A DNA stretch of 54,344 nucleotides from an uncultured Christensenellaceae bacterium (GTDB lineage: Bacteria > Bacillota > Clostridia > Christensenellales > Borkfalkiaceae). Position numbers and translations under genes: made by a program. The notes beneath the pieces were generated by a model. That model worked only from the letters and a program-made list of their open reading frames with translations. It was not told where the DNA came from and did not search any database. The stretch spans positions 9,290 through 63,633 of the forward strand of contig CAJUJF010000011.1 of NCBI GenBank assembly GCA_910586825.1, given 5' to 3'. This document shows positions 16,507 to 24,255 of this stretch, piece after piece. How positions within the stretch are numbered: the first letter of the stretch is position 1; every line of letters starts with the position of its first letter.

Positions 16507-16749
16507 ATGACAATACTTGCGGTATTTCGTTCCCGCGCGCAAGCGCTGGATTTTATTTCATATCTGAAAGGCGCGGGGGTTCCCGCGCAGGCGGTTTCCA
16601 CGCCCAAAGACGCCGGCGTGGGGTGCGGCGTTTCGGCGAAATTCGACGAGCGCTTTTTGCCGCGCGTTAAACTGATGCTTGCAAAGCGGCGGTATACCTC
16701 TTTCTCGGGGTTCATGCACAGGGCGGGGGATTTTTACGTGTACGGCTAA
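16507..16749 (+). CDS. DUF3343 putative Se/S carrier protein
   Basis: An 80-residue protein with the DUF3343 pattern: a helix after FRSRAQALDFISYLKGAGVP, then VSTPKDAGVGCGVSAKF, where the cysteine sits in the position conserved in this family and probably carries a persulfide or perselenide. The divergent gene is a cysteine desulfurase, the expected donor. The ATG at 16507 is chosen because homology-like sequence starts there and AAGGCAGGG lies upstream; an in-frame codon at 16429 would overlap the neighbour's coding start. The function in selenium delivery is inferred from family context. Confidence 0.82.
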   Translation: MTILAVFRSRAQALDFISYLKGAGVPAQAVSTPKDAGVGCGVSAKFDERFLPRVKLMLAKRRYTSFSGFMHRAGDFYVYG

Positions 16750-16752
16750 CGC

Positions 16753-16781
16753 TTGCAATTCGGGTAAGTCCGTGATATAAT
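16753..16781 (+). promoter_or_regulatory. Promoter of nth predicting a leaderless mRNA
   Basis: TTGCAA (16753-16758), 17-base spacer, TATAAT (16776-16781) with TGA in front. Six bases separate the -10 box from the ATG at 16788, so +1 should be the A of the start codon. There is no room for a ribosome site. Confidence 0.82.
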
Positions 16782-16787
16782 ACGGAT

Positions 16788-17423
16788 ATGAATCCGAATG
16801 AAGAAATTTTAAAAGAACTGGAACGGCTGTATCCGGATGCGCGCCCCGCGCTGCATTTCCGTTCGCCGTACGAACTCTTGGTTGCGGTCGTGCTGTCCGC
16901 GCAGTGTACCGACGAGCGGGTGAACCGCGTCACGGCGGAACTGTTCCGAGAGTACAATACGCCGGAGACGATGCTGACGCTTCCGCAGGAAGAGCTTGAA
17001 AAAAAGATTTTTTCCTGCGGGTTTTATCATAACAAAGCGAAGCATATCCTTTCGGCGTCCCGCGATATTCTCGAACGGTTCGGGGGAGAGGTTCCCGCGA
17101 CGCTCGAAGAACTTCAAACGCTTGCGGGCGTCGGCAGAAAGACGGCGAACGTCGTCTATTCCGTTGCGTTCGGGGGAGACGCGATCGCGGTGGATACGCA
17201 TGTTTTCCGCGTTTCCAACCGTCTGGGGCTTGCTTCGGGCAAGACGCCGGAGGCGGTGGAAGAGGGGCTGATGCGAACGATCCCGAAAGAACGCTGGTCG
17301 GAAGCCCATCATTGGTTGATCTGGCACGGCAGGCGCGTCTGTCATTCCCGCCGTCCCGACTGCGAACGTTGCACGCTCGCGCCGTTGTGTCCGAACGGTT
17401 TCTTTTCGCAAAAATCCGATTAA
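16788..17423 (+). CDS. nth: Endonuclease III
   Basis: DNA glycosylase/AP lyase of base-excision repair, removing oxidised pyrimidines. The 211-residue length is typical. Visible are the helix-hairpin-helix LAGVGRKTANVV with the catalytic lysine, the catalytic aspartate in AVDTHVFRV, and the C-terminal [4Fe-4S] ligands C-x6-C-x2-C-x5-C (CHSRRPDCERCTLAPLC). It has its own promoter and is probably translated from a leaderless transcript. The hairpin at 17431 may end the transcript. Confidence 0.96.
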   Translation: MNPNEEILKELERLYPDARPALHFRSPYELLVAVVLSAQCTDERVNRVTAELFREYNTPETMLTLPQEELEKKIFSCGFYHNKAKHILSASRDILERFGGEVPATLEELQTLAGVGRKTANVVYSVAFGGDAIAVDTHVFRVSNRLGLASGKTPEAVEEGLMRTIPKERWSEAHHWLIWHGRRVCHSRRPDCERCTLAPLCPNGFFSQKSD

Positions 17424-17430
17424 CGGTATA

Positions 17431-17471
17431 AAAAAACCTCTTTCGGCAATAACAGCCGCAGGAGGTTTTTT
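17431..17471 (+). promoter_or_regulatory. Hairpin that buries the ribosome site of the CotF-like gene
   Basis: AAAAAACCTC (17431-17440) pairs with GAGGTTTTTT (17462-17471), with an inner CGGC/GCCG stem (17444-17447 with 17455-17458). The right arm contains the GGAGG of the next gene and touches its ATG at 17472. It can serve as the nth terminator, as a translational gate, or both. Confidence 0.6.
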
Positions 17472-17669
17472 ATGAACAATCTGACGGCAAAAGATCTCGA
17501 CGTGCTCGCGCACGTGCTGATGGGCGAGGAAATGGCTTGCAAAAAAGCAAGAATTTACGCCAACACGCTTACGGACGCCGCGCTCGCGCAGGAAATGGAG
17601 CGCATTTCGTGCGCCCATGCGGAACGCTTTGCGGCGTTGTATTCGATGATCGGAGGCGGAAAGAAATGA
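17472..17669 (+). CDS. Small ferritin-fold, CotF-like partner protein
   Basis: A 65-residue helical protein (MNNLTAKDLDVLAHVLMGEE, then AQEMERISCAHAERFAALYS). The two-helix pattern resembles one half of Coat F/ferritin-like domains, and its stop overlaps the start of a clear Coat F protein, so the two probably form a hetero-oligomer. In spore formers such pairs are coat components; in other Clostridia their role is unclear. Its ribosome site lies in a hairpin. Confidence 0.72.
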   Translation: MNNLTAKDLDVLAHVLMGEEMACKKARIYANTLTDAALAQEMERISCAHAERFAALYSMIGGGKK

Positions 17670-17959
17670 AACAATCGAAAAAAGACGTGATGCTTTCGGA
17701 AAAGGACGCTTTGCAGGATCTGCTCGATATCGAGAAATTGCTCATGAGCTATTACAACGCCGCGCTTACCGAGGGCAGTTGTAAACCCTTCCGCAAGGAA
17801 ATCATGAAACAGTTTACTTCGCATGCGGAAACGCAGTTTCTGGTGTTCGAACAGATGCTGTCGCGCGGCTATTACAAAGTTCAGCCCGCGGAAAAACAGC
17901 TCGTGCAGCAGAACGAAGAAAATTTCTCCAAGGTTCTGAAACAAATCGGAAGTTGCTGA
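17666..17959 (+). CDS. Coat F (CotF)-like protein
   Basis: A 97-residue helical protein matching the Coat F pattern: LQDLLDIEKLLMSYYNAALT, KPFRKEIMKQF, ETQFLVFEQMLSRGYYKVQP. In Bacillus the family is associated with the spore coat. The ATG at 17666 overlaps the stop of the preceding gene, with GGAGGCGG in front. Together with the SigF-like factor at 8996 it hints at sporulation ancestry, but does not prove that the organism makes spores. Confidence 0.82.
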   Translation: MKQSKKDVMLSEKDALQDLLDIEKLLMSYYNAALTEGSCKPFRKEIMKQFTSHAETQFLVFEQMLSRGYYKVQPAEKQLVQQNEENFSKVLKQIGSC

Positions 17960-18013
17960 CGCGCCGCGGAATAATATCCCGTTGCTTGCGCATATTGTTT
18001 TCGGGAGGAAGTT

Positions 18014-18154
18014 ATGCCCGAGAACAATAAAAAGAAAAAAAAGAGAAAAAACAAGACCGAAACGGACTATGCGCACAATGCGCGCTATTGCATGATTTTG
18101 CCCGACGCCGCGCATGCGGACGAAAAAAACATTTCGTCGACGGGTCAATCGTGA
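18014..18154 (+). CDS. Tiny Lys-rich hypothetical protein (46 aa)
   Basis: A short frame starting at ATG 18014 behind TCGGGAGGAAG, a strong ribosome site. It begins MPENNKKKKKRKNKTETDYA and continues with a short YCMILPDAAHADEKN segment. The strong ribosome site, its own place between the CotF pair and a terminator, and the absence of any competing gene support it. I recognise no family; the basic N-terminus could bind nucleic acid. Confidence 0.55.
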   Translation: MPENNKKKKKRKNKTETDYAHNARYCMILPDAAHADEKNISSTGQS

Positions 18155-18159
18155 TTCGG

Positions 18160-18190
18160 TTGCCGCTTCCCGCTCGGAAGCGGCAATTTT
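18160..18190 (+). terminator. Terminator after the CotF-like cluster
   Basis: An 11-bp stem (TTGCCGCTTCC 18160-18170 with GGAAGCGGCAA 18176-18186), CGCTC loop, then TTTT. Confidence 0.85.
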
Positions 18191-18230
18191 CCGTTTGTCG
18201 AATTTTGTGAGAGTTGCGGGAAAATTTTTG

Positions 18231-18250
18231 AAATTTGTTGAAATTTGTTG
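18231..18250 (+). repeat. Two tandem AAATTTGTTG units upstream of a promoter
   Basis: Two exact 10-base copies end 18 bases before the -35 box of the Wzz-like gene. This could be an activator site or UP-like A/T element. Confidence 0.6.
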
Positions 18251-18268
18251 AAAGGTGCGAATTAAAAT

Positions 18269-18297
18269 TTGACAAGGTTTTCGGAATCGGGTATAAT
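18269..18297 (+). promoter_or_regulatory. Consensus promoter of the Wzz-like gene
   Basis: TTGACA (18269-18274), 17-base spacer, TATAAT (18292-18297): a perfect sigma-A promoter. The leader to 18380 is about 75 bases. Confidence 0.9.
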
Positions 18298-18379
18298 GAG
18301 CTATATTGAGAAAAGCGGAACGCGACGCAGGCGCGCCGCTCCGGAAGTAAGGACAGTGTGTATGGGAAAGGAGGAAGGT

Positions 18380-19759
18380 ATGGCATACGAAGAGGAACGG
18401 GAAGAGGAACGCGGCGGTTTCAGCTTTGCGGAATTTTTTCACGTAATCGGCAAAAAGGTGAGGATTCTCACGATTCTCGGGATCGCTTTGGCGGCGGCGC
18501 TGATTTTGGGGCTCGTGAACATGTTCGTGCTGAAACCCGGAAAAGTACAGTATGAAATGACTTTCATGATCGAGTATCCGAACAGCGAGAACAAGTTGCT
18601 TCCCGACGGAACGCCTTTCCGCTATGAATCGATTATCTACTCCGACAAGCTCAACGCGGTGAAGGATTCGGACGAGAAGTATTCGGGCATCGACGTAGAG
18701 AAGATGACGACGAAACGGAACATCACGATTTCCGAAGCGACGAGAAAGGATCAGCAGACGATTTCCGATCTGGGAATTTATACGATTCGGGTGACGGGCG
18801 ATTATTTTTCGGACGCAACGCAGGCTTCCGATTTCTTGCGCGCGGTGTGCGACAACGCGCTCGACGATCTTTTCACCATGATCGAAAAAACGGATTACTC
18901 CGCCAATCTCGTATCCTATAATACGAACACGACGTACAGCGACCGCATCGACCGTCTGGAAGAGCAGAAGGATTTCCTTTTGGAGCAGTACGATAAACTG
19001 ATGGCGAAGTACGGGAATGAATTGATCGACGGGAAAGCGATCAACGCGTACCGTTCCGAGCTTTCGGTCGCGTTGAACGGAGACGTCCGGATTTCTGCGC
19101 TCCGTCAGGAGCTGAAAAACAAACGGTATTTGTTGCACGAAAAACCGGAAGAAATCCTTGAAAACATCGAAGGACTCAATCGCGAAAGAGTGCGGAACGA
19201 AGCGCAGCTCGTCAGCCTTCGCGAAGAAGTGGAAAATCTGTACAAGGTTTACGGCGAAAATCCTACCGGCGGATTGATCAACGCGTTTGAAGTATTCCAC
19301 ACGCGGATCGCGGAATTGGTCGCGAGAAACGCCGTGATCGACGTCGAGATCGAAGAGCTCTTCGTTTCGCTCGGATACGTCAAAGACGGCGACGCCTGGA
19401 TCGAGCCGAACGGTGTTGGGAGCGCGGTGCCCGTTACCAGCGAAAAGTTCAAGAGCGACATGGAAAAGCTCTACGTCGTCATGACGGAACAGACGACGAC
19501 CTGCAAAACGGTGATTCAAAAGTTGTATCAGGATAAGTCGAAAGTCGTCTATCAGCAGGACGGCGTTGTCGTCGTCAACGGCGGCACGAGTACGATTCTG
19601 ATGGCCGCGATCGGATTTATCGGCGCGTTTGTCGTTGCGGCGGTTGCGGTGTACTTTATCGGTCGGCATAAAGACAACCGTTTGACCGTTGCGGCCGCGG
19701 AACCCGTTTCGGAGTTGAAGCTCGAAGCGGCTGTCAGCGAAGAAAAGGACGAAAAATAA
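18380..19759 (+). CDS. Wzz/chain-length-determinant-like membrane protein
   Basis: A 459-residue protein with the polysaccharide co-polymerase layout: a short acidic N-terminus, TM1 (about 27-50, LTILGIALAAALILGLVNMF), a long extracytoplasmic domain with coiled-coil segments (DRIDRLEEQKDFLLEQYDKL; NREMVR-like helices near 275-305), TM2 near 412-436 (ILMAAIGFIGAFVVAAVAVYF) and a short cytoplasmic tail. Such proteins set chain length or assist export of capsular or exopolysaccharide. No glycosyltransferase or tyrosine kinase is adjacent, so its partner system lies elsewhere. ATG 18380 is preferred because GGAGGAAGG sits just before it; an in-frame ATG at 18362 is possible. Confidence 0.78.
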   Translation: MAYEEEREEERGGFSFAEFFHVIGKKVRILTILGIALAAALILGLVNMFVLKPGKVQYEMTFMIEYPNSENKLLPDGTPFRYESIIYSDKLNAVKDSDEKYSGIDVEKMTTKRNITISEATRKDQQTISDLGIYTIRVTGDYFSDATQASDFLRAVCDNALDDLFTMIEKTDYSANLVSYNTNTTYSDRIDRLEEQKDFLLEQYDKLMAKYGNELIDGKAINAYRSELSVALNGDVRISALRQELKNKRYLLHEKPEEILENIEGLNRERVRNEAQLVSLREEVENLYKVYGENPTGGLINAFEVFHTRIAELVARNAVIDVEIEELFVSLGYVKDGDAWIEPNGVGSAVPVTSEKFKSDMEKLYVVMTEQTTTCKTVIQKLYQDKSKVVYQQDGVVVVNGGTSTILMAAIGFIGAFVVAAVAVYFIGRHKDNRLTVAAAEPVSELKLEAAVSEEKDEK

Positions 19760-19771
19760 TTTTGATAGCGA

Positions 19772-19803
19772 AAACGGCTCGGCGAATCATCGCCGAGCCG
19801 TTT
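19772..19803. terminator. Bidirectional terminator between the Wzz-like gene and ychF
   Basis: A 14-bp stem (AAACGGCTCGGCGA with TCGCCGAGCCGTTT), ATCA loop, between converging genes. Confidence 0.88.
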
Positions 19804-19813
19804 GGTTTGTTTT

Positions 19814-20914
19814 TTAAACGTTGAAGCGGAAGAGAACGACGTCGCCGTCTTTCATGACGTACTCTTTTCCCTCCGAGCGCACTTTTCCCTTTTCGCGCGC
19901 GCCCGTAAGCCCGTTGCATTCGAGCAAGGTTTCCCATTCCACGACCTCCGCGCGGATGAAGCCTTTTTCGAAATCGGTATGGATCTTGCCCGCCGCCTGC
20001 GGCGCTTTGGTGCCTTTTACGATCGTCCAGGCGCGGGTTTCCTTTTCTCCGGCAGTCAGGTAAGAGATCAAACCGAGCAACCCGTAAGAGGCTTTGATCA
20101 GTTTGGAAAGACCGCTTTCCTTTAATCCGAATTCTTCGAGGAACATTGCCCGGTCCTCTTCTTCCATTTGCGAAAGCTCTTCCTCCGTTTTCGCGCAAAT
20201 TACGATCACGCCCGCGCCGTGTTTGGAAGCGTAAGCCTTGACCTTTTGCACGAGGGGAATTTCTTCTTCGCCCGCGCCCATATCCTTTTCCGAAATGTTC
20301 GCGCAGTAGATCACGGGTTTATAGGAGAGCAGAAAAAGATTTTCCATTACGGGAACTTCTTCGTCGCTCATGGGGAAGCAGTTTGCGGGCAGTTCTTTTT
20401 CCAGATGCTGTAAAAGCCTGTTCAGAAAGGCAAATTCCGCCGCCGCGGATTTGTCCGCGCCGCCGCGCGCGGCGTTTTTGATACGGTCCAACCGTTTTTG
20501 TACGGCTTCGATGTCCGAAAGAATGAGTTCGAGATTGATCGTTTCGATATCCCGCACGGGATCTACCGAGTTTTCGACGTGCGTGACGTTTTCGTCCTCG
20601 AAACAGCGCACCACGTGGACGATCGCATCCACTTCGCGGATATGCGAAAGGAATTTATTCCCCAAGCCTTCCCCGCGGCTTGCGCCTTTTACGAGTCCCG
20701 CGATATCGACGAATTCGATCACCGCAGGGGTAATTTTTTTGCTTGCGTAGAGCGCCGCGAGTTTGTCCAGCCGTTCGTCCGGTACGGCGACGACGCCGAC
20801 GTTCGGTTCGATCGTGCAGAAAGGGTAATTCGCGGCTTCCGCGCCCGCGTGCGTGATTGCGTTGAACAGCGTGGATTTTCCGACGTTGGGCAATCCTACC
20901 ACTCCGAGTTTCAT
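19814..20914 (-). CDS. ychF: Redox-regulated ATPase/GTPase YchF (OLA1 family)
   Basis: A ribosome-associated P-loop NTPase of 366 residues, the standard length. G1 is GLPNVGKSTLFNAIT (7-21), switch/G3 contains EFVDIAGLVKGASRGEGLGN, and the C-terminal TGS region ends EGKEYVMKDGDVVLFRFNV. YchF proteins prefer ATP and act in translation and stress response. AGGAGAG lies 8 bases before the ATG. It is divergent from argS with a promoter of its own. Confidence 0.96.
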   Translation of the reverse strand: MKLGVVGLPNVGKSTLFNAITHAGAEAANYPFCTIEPNVGVVAVPDERLDKLAALYASKKITPAVIEFVDIAGLVKGASRGEGLGNKFLSHIREVDAIVHVVRCFEDENVTHVENSVDPVRDIETINLELILSDIEAVQKRLDRIKNAARGGADKSAAAEFAFLNRLLQHLEKELPANCFPMSDEEVPVMENLFLLSYKPVIYCANISEKDMGAGEEEIPLVQKVKAYASKHGAGVIVICAKTEEELSQMEEEDRAMFLEEFGLKESGLSKLIKASYGLLGLISYLTAGEKETRAWTIVKGTKAPQAAGKIHTDFEKGFIRAEVVEWETLLECNGLTGAREKGKVRSEGKEYVMKDGDVVLFRFNV

Positions 20915-20946
20915 GGAATCATCTCTCCTATCGTATATCGTAACCC

Positions 20947-20975
20947 ATTATATAATAAATCGTGAAAAACGGCAA
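20947..20975 (-). promoter_or_regulatory. Promoter of ychF
   Basis: Minus strand TTGCCG (20975-20970), 17-base spacer, TATAAT (20952-20947). Confidence 0.75.
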
Positions 20976-20984
20976 GTCTTTCAT

Positions 20985-21013
20985 TTGCCATTTCGGGGAA
21001 AATGTGATAGAAT
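20985..21013 (+). promoter_or_regulatory. Promoter of argS
   Basis: TTGCCA (20985-20990), 17-base spacer, TAGAAT (21008-21013), TGA extended -10. Back-to-back with the ychF promoter. Confidence 0.75.
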
Positions 21014-21042
21014 TATAGCCGATAAACAGCGAGGGACGGGAA

Positions 21043-22725
21043 ATGGATTATAAACGTTATATAGCGGAAAATTTGCAGATCGAAGGAGTTTCGGCGGAGG
21101 AGATCGCGGAATCGGTTGCCGTGCCGCCCGATACCGCAATGGGCGATTACGCGTTGCCCTGTTTTAAATTCGCCAAGGTGTTGCGGAAAAGCCCCGTTGC
21201 GATCGCCGAATCGCTGAAAGACGGGTTCCCCGTCGGGGGCGCGATTTCCGAAGTTTCGGCGGTGAACGGATATTTGAATTTCAAAATCGACCGCAAAGGT
21301 CTTGCGGAAGAGACGCTCGGCAGAATTTTCCGCGAAAAAGAAAATTACGGGTCTTCCGATCTCGGAGAGGGGAAGACGGTCTGTATCGATTATTCTTCCG
21401 TAAATATCGCCAAGCCCTTTCATATCGGACATCTTTCCACGACCGTCCTCGGCGGCGCGCTTTACAGGATCTATCGTTTTCTCGGTTACCGTTGCGTGGG
21501 GATCAACCATCTCGGCGATTACGGCACGCAGTTCGGTAAGCTCATTTCCGCATATAAACGCTGGGGCGACCGCGAAGAGGTCCGGAAGGGCGGGATCCAT
21601 GCGATCAACGAATTATACGTACGCTTTACCAACGAAGCGGACGAGGAAATGGAGCGGGAAGCGCGGGAGAATTTCCGCTTGATCGAAAGCGGGGACCGCG
21701 AGGCAAACGAGCTGTTCGAGTGGTTCAAAGAACTCACGCTCGCTTACGTGAAAACCATTTACGAAAAGCTGAATATCACGTTCGACAGCTATCTCGGCGA
21801 GCGGTTTTACACCGATAAGATGCAGCCGGTCGTGGACGAATTGCGCGAAAAGGGGCTTTTGCAGGAGAGCCGCGGCGCGCAAATCGTGGATTTGGAAGAG
21901 TACGGCATGTCGCCCTGCATTATTTTGCGGTCGGACGGCGCGTCGCTCTACGCCACGCGCGATCTTGCGGCGGCGATATACCGCAAAAATACGTACGATT
22001 TCGATCGGTGCCTGTACGTCGTCGCCTATCAGCAGAATCTGCATTTCAAACAGATTTTCAAAGTTCTGGAACTGATGGGAAAGGAATGGGCAAAGGATCT
22101 CGTGCATGTTGCTTACGGCATGGTTTCGCTGGAAGACGGGGCGATGTCTACGCGCAAGGGCAAGGTCGTTTGGCTGGAAGACGTGATCGCAAAGTGCGTC
22201 GAAAAGGCCTATCGGATCGTCGACGAGAAGAACCCCGCGCTCGAAAACAAGCGCGAAGTTGCGGAAAAAGTGGGCGTGGGCGCCGTCGTGTTCGGCGCAC
22301 TGTGCAACAATAAGATCAAAGATATCGTATTTTCGTACGACAAGGCGTTGAACTTCGAGGGCGAGACGAGCGTATATGTGCAGTATACGTGCGCACGCGC
22401 CGCTTCCGTTCTCGCCAAAGCGGGGAAATACGCGGTGAAGCAGGATTACGGGGTAACGCCTTGCGCGCAGGAGTTCGAGCTGTTAAAGGCGCTTGCGGAT
22501 TTCCCCGATACCGTTGCCGCGGCGGCGAAGGCTTACGAACCGAGTTACGTCGCGCGGTTTTGCGTCGATACCGCGCAGAAATTCAACCGCTTCTATATCG
22601 ATTGTAAAATTTTACAGGCGGAGGAAAACGTACGCGATTTCCGTCTGGCGCTCACGCAGGCGACGCTCGCCGTACTTACGAACGCGCTCGGACTGTTGGG
22701 AATCGGCGTTCCCGAAAAGATGTGA
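21043..22725 (+). CDS. argS: Arginyl-tRNA synthetase
   Basis: Class I aminoacyl-tRNA synthetase charging tRNA-Arg. The 560-residue protein shows an N-terminal Arg-tRNA-synthetase domain (first ~85), the HIGH motif in KPFHIGHLSTT (about 125-135), a degenerate KMSKS-type loop GAMSTRKGKVVW (about 366-377), and an anticodon-binding C-terminus (YTCARAASVLAK onward; NRFYIDCKIL). GAGGGACGG precedes the ATG. The HAD phosphatase gene begins 5 bases after the stop. Confidence 0.96.
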   Translation: MDYKRYIAENLQIEGVSAEEIAESVAVPPDTAMGDYALPCFKFAKVLRKSPVAIAESLKDGFPVGGAISEVSAVNGYLNFKIDRKGLAEETLGRIFREKENYGSSDLGEGKTVCIDYSSVNIAKPFHIGHLSTTVLGGALYRIYRFLGYRCVGINHLGDYGTQFGKLISAYKRWGDREEVRKGGIHAINELYVRFTNEADEEMEREARENFRLIESGDREANELFEWFKELTLAYVKTIYEKLNITFDSYLGERFYTDKMQPVVDELREKGLLQESRGAQIVDLEEYGMSPCIILRSDGASLYATRDLAAAIYRKNTYDFDRCLYVVAYQQNLHFKQIFKVLELMGKEWAKDLVHVAYGMVSLEDGAMSTRKGKVVWLEDVIAKCVEKAYRIVDEKNPALENKREVAEKVGVGAVVFGALCNNKIKDIVFSYDKALNFEGETSVYVQYTCARAASVLAKAGKYAVKQDYGVTPCAQEFELLKALADFPDTVAAAAKAYEPSYVARFCVDTAQKFNRFYIDCKILQAEENVRDFRLALTQATLAVLTNALGLLGIGVPEKM

Positions 22726-22729
22726 CGGT

Positions 22730-23389
22730 ATGATAAAAGCAGTTTTATTCGATTTGGACGGGACGCTTCTCGACACCCTCGGCGATATCGAGGCGAACGT
22801 AAACGGCATGCTGCGCGACAACGGCTATCCCGAAATTACGACGGAGCAAACGAAGGCGTATATCGGCGACGGCGCGAAAAAGCTCGTCGAGCGTGCGCTT
22901 CCTGCGGGAACGGACCGCGTGGACGAATGTTATGCCTATTTTAAAAGCCGTTTCGAAAAAAGCGATAATTCCCGTACGGTCATGTTTAACGGGGAAAAAG
23001 AGGCGCTCGAACGGCTTCGGGCGTGCGGGTTGAAACTCGGCATCGTTACCAACAAACCGCATGCCGCTACGGTGCGGCTGATCGAAAAGTTTTTCCCTGC
23101 GGATACGTTTTCGTTCGTCCGCGGAGACGACGGTTCTTTTCCCTGTAAACCGGATCCCACGCTGGCGCTGTATGCCGCGCTGACGTTGCGCGTCGCGCCG
23201 GCGGAATGTGTTTTTGCGGGCGACGGCGAGACGGACGTGAAAACCGCGCTCGGCGCGGGAATGAAAGGGATCGCCTGTCTTTGGGGATACCGTACAAAAA
23301 CGCAGCTTGCGGCGGCGGGTGCGCACGTCTTTGCAGAAAACTTCGGCGATTTAGAAAAAATTATCGGAAAATTTTGCCAAATCTATTGA
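22730..23389 (+). CDS. HAD phosphatase, phosphoglycolate phosphatase-like
   Basis: A 219-residue HAD subfamily IA hydrolase: motif I FDLDGTLLDT (7-16), a helical C1 cap, motif II TNKPH near 106, KPDPT at about 143 and the acidic motif IV AGDGETDVKTA near 163. Likely a Gph/PpaX-type phosphatase for 2-phosphoglycolate or pyrophosphate. It is coupled to argS (4-base gap) and has only a weak ribosome site, so it is probably translated by reinitiation. Confidence 0.87.
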   Translation: MIKAVLFDLDGTLLDTLGDIEANVNGMLRDNGYPEITTEQTKAYIGDGAKKLVERALPAGTDRVDECYAYFKSRFEKSDNSRTVMFNGEKEALERLRACGLKLGIVTNKPHAATVRLIEKFFPADTFSFVRGDDGSFPCKPDPTLALYAALTLRVAPAECVFAGDGETDVKTALGAGMKGIACLWGYRTKTQLAAAGAHVFAENFGDLEKIIGKFCQIY

Positions 23390-23414
23390 TATTCAATCCT
23401 ATTTATGTTATAAT
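23386..23414 (+). promoter_or_regulatory. Promoter of the rubrerythrin gene
   Basis: TTGATA (23386-23391) overlapping the HAD stop codon, 17-base spacer, TATAAT (23409-23414), extended -10 TGT. No PerR-type box was recognised. Confidence 0.85.
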
Positions 23415-23474
23415 GGGCCATAGAACTTCGAAGCTTGAAAAAGAATAGCGCGAAGAAAAAAGGAGATTATCATT

Positions 23475-23999
23475 ATGAAAAAGTGTGCAGTTTGCGGCGA
23501 GATCGTAGCGGACGACGTAGAGGTTTGCCCCGTTTGCAAAGCGAAGAAATTTGAAGCGATCACGGAAGGCGGCTTTGCCTGCGAGCATCACGTGGGCGAC
23601 GGCAAGGTAGAAGATCAGGAAGTAATGGAAGGGCTTCGCGCGAATTTCTCCGGCGAATGCACCGAAGTGGGCATGTACCTTGCGATGGCGCGGGTTGCAG
23701 AGCGCGAAGGTTATCCCGAAATTGCGGAAGCTTACAAGCGCTATGCATTTGAAGAGGCGGAGCACGCAAGCAAGTTTGCGGAACTTTTGGGCGAAGTCGT
23801 TACCGATTCCACGAAAAAGAATCTGGAACTTCGCGCGGCGGCGGAAACGGGCGCCTGCGAAGGGAAGCTGAAACTTGCAAAACGCGCGAAAGAACTCGGA
23901 TACGACGCGATTCACGACACCGTGCACGAAATGGCAAAGGACGAAGCGCGACACGGCGCAGGCTTCAAGGGAATGCTGAAACGCTATTTCGGGAAGTAA
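23475..23999 (+). CDS. Reverse-type rubrerythrin (N-terminal rubredoxin domain)
   Basis: A peroxide reductase of anaerobes, 174 residues. The rubredoxin-like Fe site comes first (C4, C7, C18, C21), followed by a ferritin-like diiron four-helix domain with GECTEVGMYLAMAR, EEAEHASKFAEL and KDEARHGAGF supplying E and E-x-x-H ligands. Electrons pass from NAD(P)H via rubredoxin or reductase to H2O2. It has its own promoter and terminator. AAAAAGGAG precedes the ATG. Confidence 0.94.
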   Translation: MKKCAVCGEIVADDVEVCPVCKAKKFEAITEGGFACEHHVGDGKVEDQEVMEGLRANFSGECTEVGMYLAMARVAEREGYPEIAEAYKRYAFEEAEHASKFAELLGEVVTDSTKKNLELRAAAETGACEGKLKLAKRAKELGYDAIHDTVHEMAKDEARHGAGFKGMLKRYFGK

Positions 24000-24011
24000 T
24001 TTCATAGAAAT

Positions 24012-24045
24012 AGAGAGGGAGAGCGCAAAGCTCTCTCTTTTTTTG
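24012..24045 (+). terminator. Terminator after the rubrerythrin gene
   Basis: A purine/pyrimidine stem around loop GCAAA (GAGAGC/GCTCTC core, extended by G-T pairs) followed by seven or more T. Confidence 0.85.
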
Positions 24046-24121
24046 TAATTTTTCGGTGTGAAAAAGCTGTGAATGCAATTTCTTGGAATCGAGAAACACC
24101 TAAAATTGTGTGAATTTTTTG

Positions 24122-24140
24122 AGCCCGTTGCGGGCTTTTT
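24122..24140 (+). terminator. Second small terminator-like hairpin
   Basis: AGCCCG-TTG-CGGGCT then TTTTT. It lies 80 bases after the rubrerythrin terminator with no gene between, so it is a back-up or the 3' end of a small RNA. Confidence 0.6.
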
Positions 24141-24190
24141 GTGTGGAATAATGGGAGGTATAAGTTTTGCTTGTTATTACGTTAAAAAGC

Positions 24191-24218
24191 TTGACAAGTG
24201 TTTTTTATCGCATATTAT
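24191..24218 (+). promoter_or_regulatory. Promoter of the small lipoprotein gene
   Basis: TTGACA (24191-24196), 16-base spacer, TATTAT (24213-24218). AGGAG follows before the start. Confidence 0.78.
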
Positions 24219-24255
24219 AGAGGTATAACAATTAAAAAGAAAAGTAGGAGAATTT

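Noticed and set aside
17555..19669. A 704-codon minus-strand frame
   Set aside because: It crosses a terminator, a consensus promoter and the Wzz-like gene in reverse; basic, low-complexity composition.
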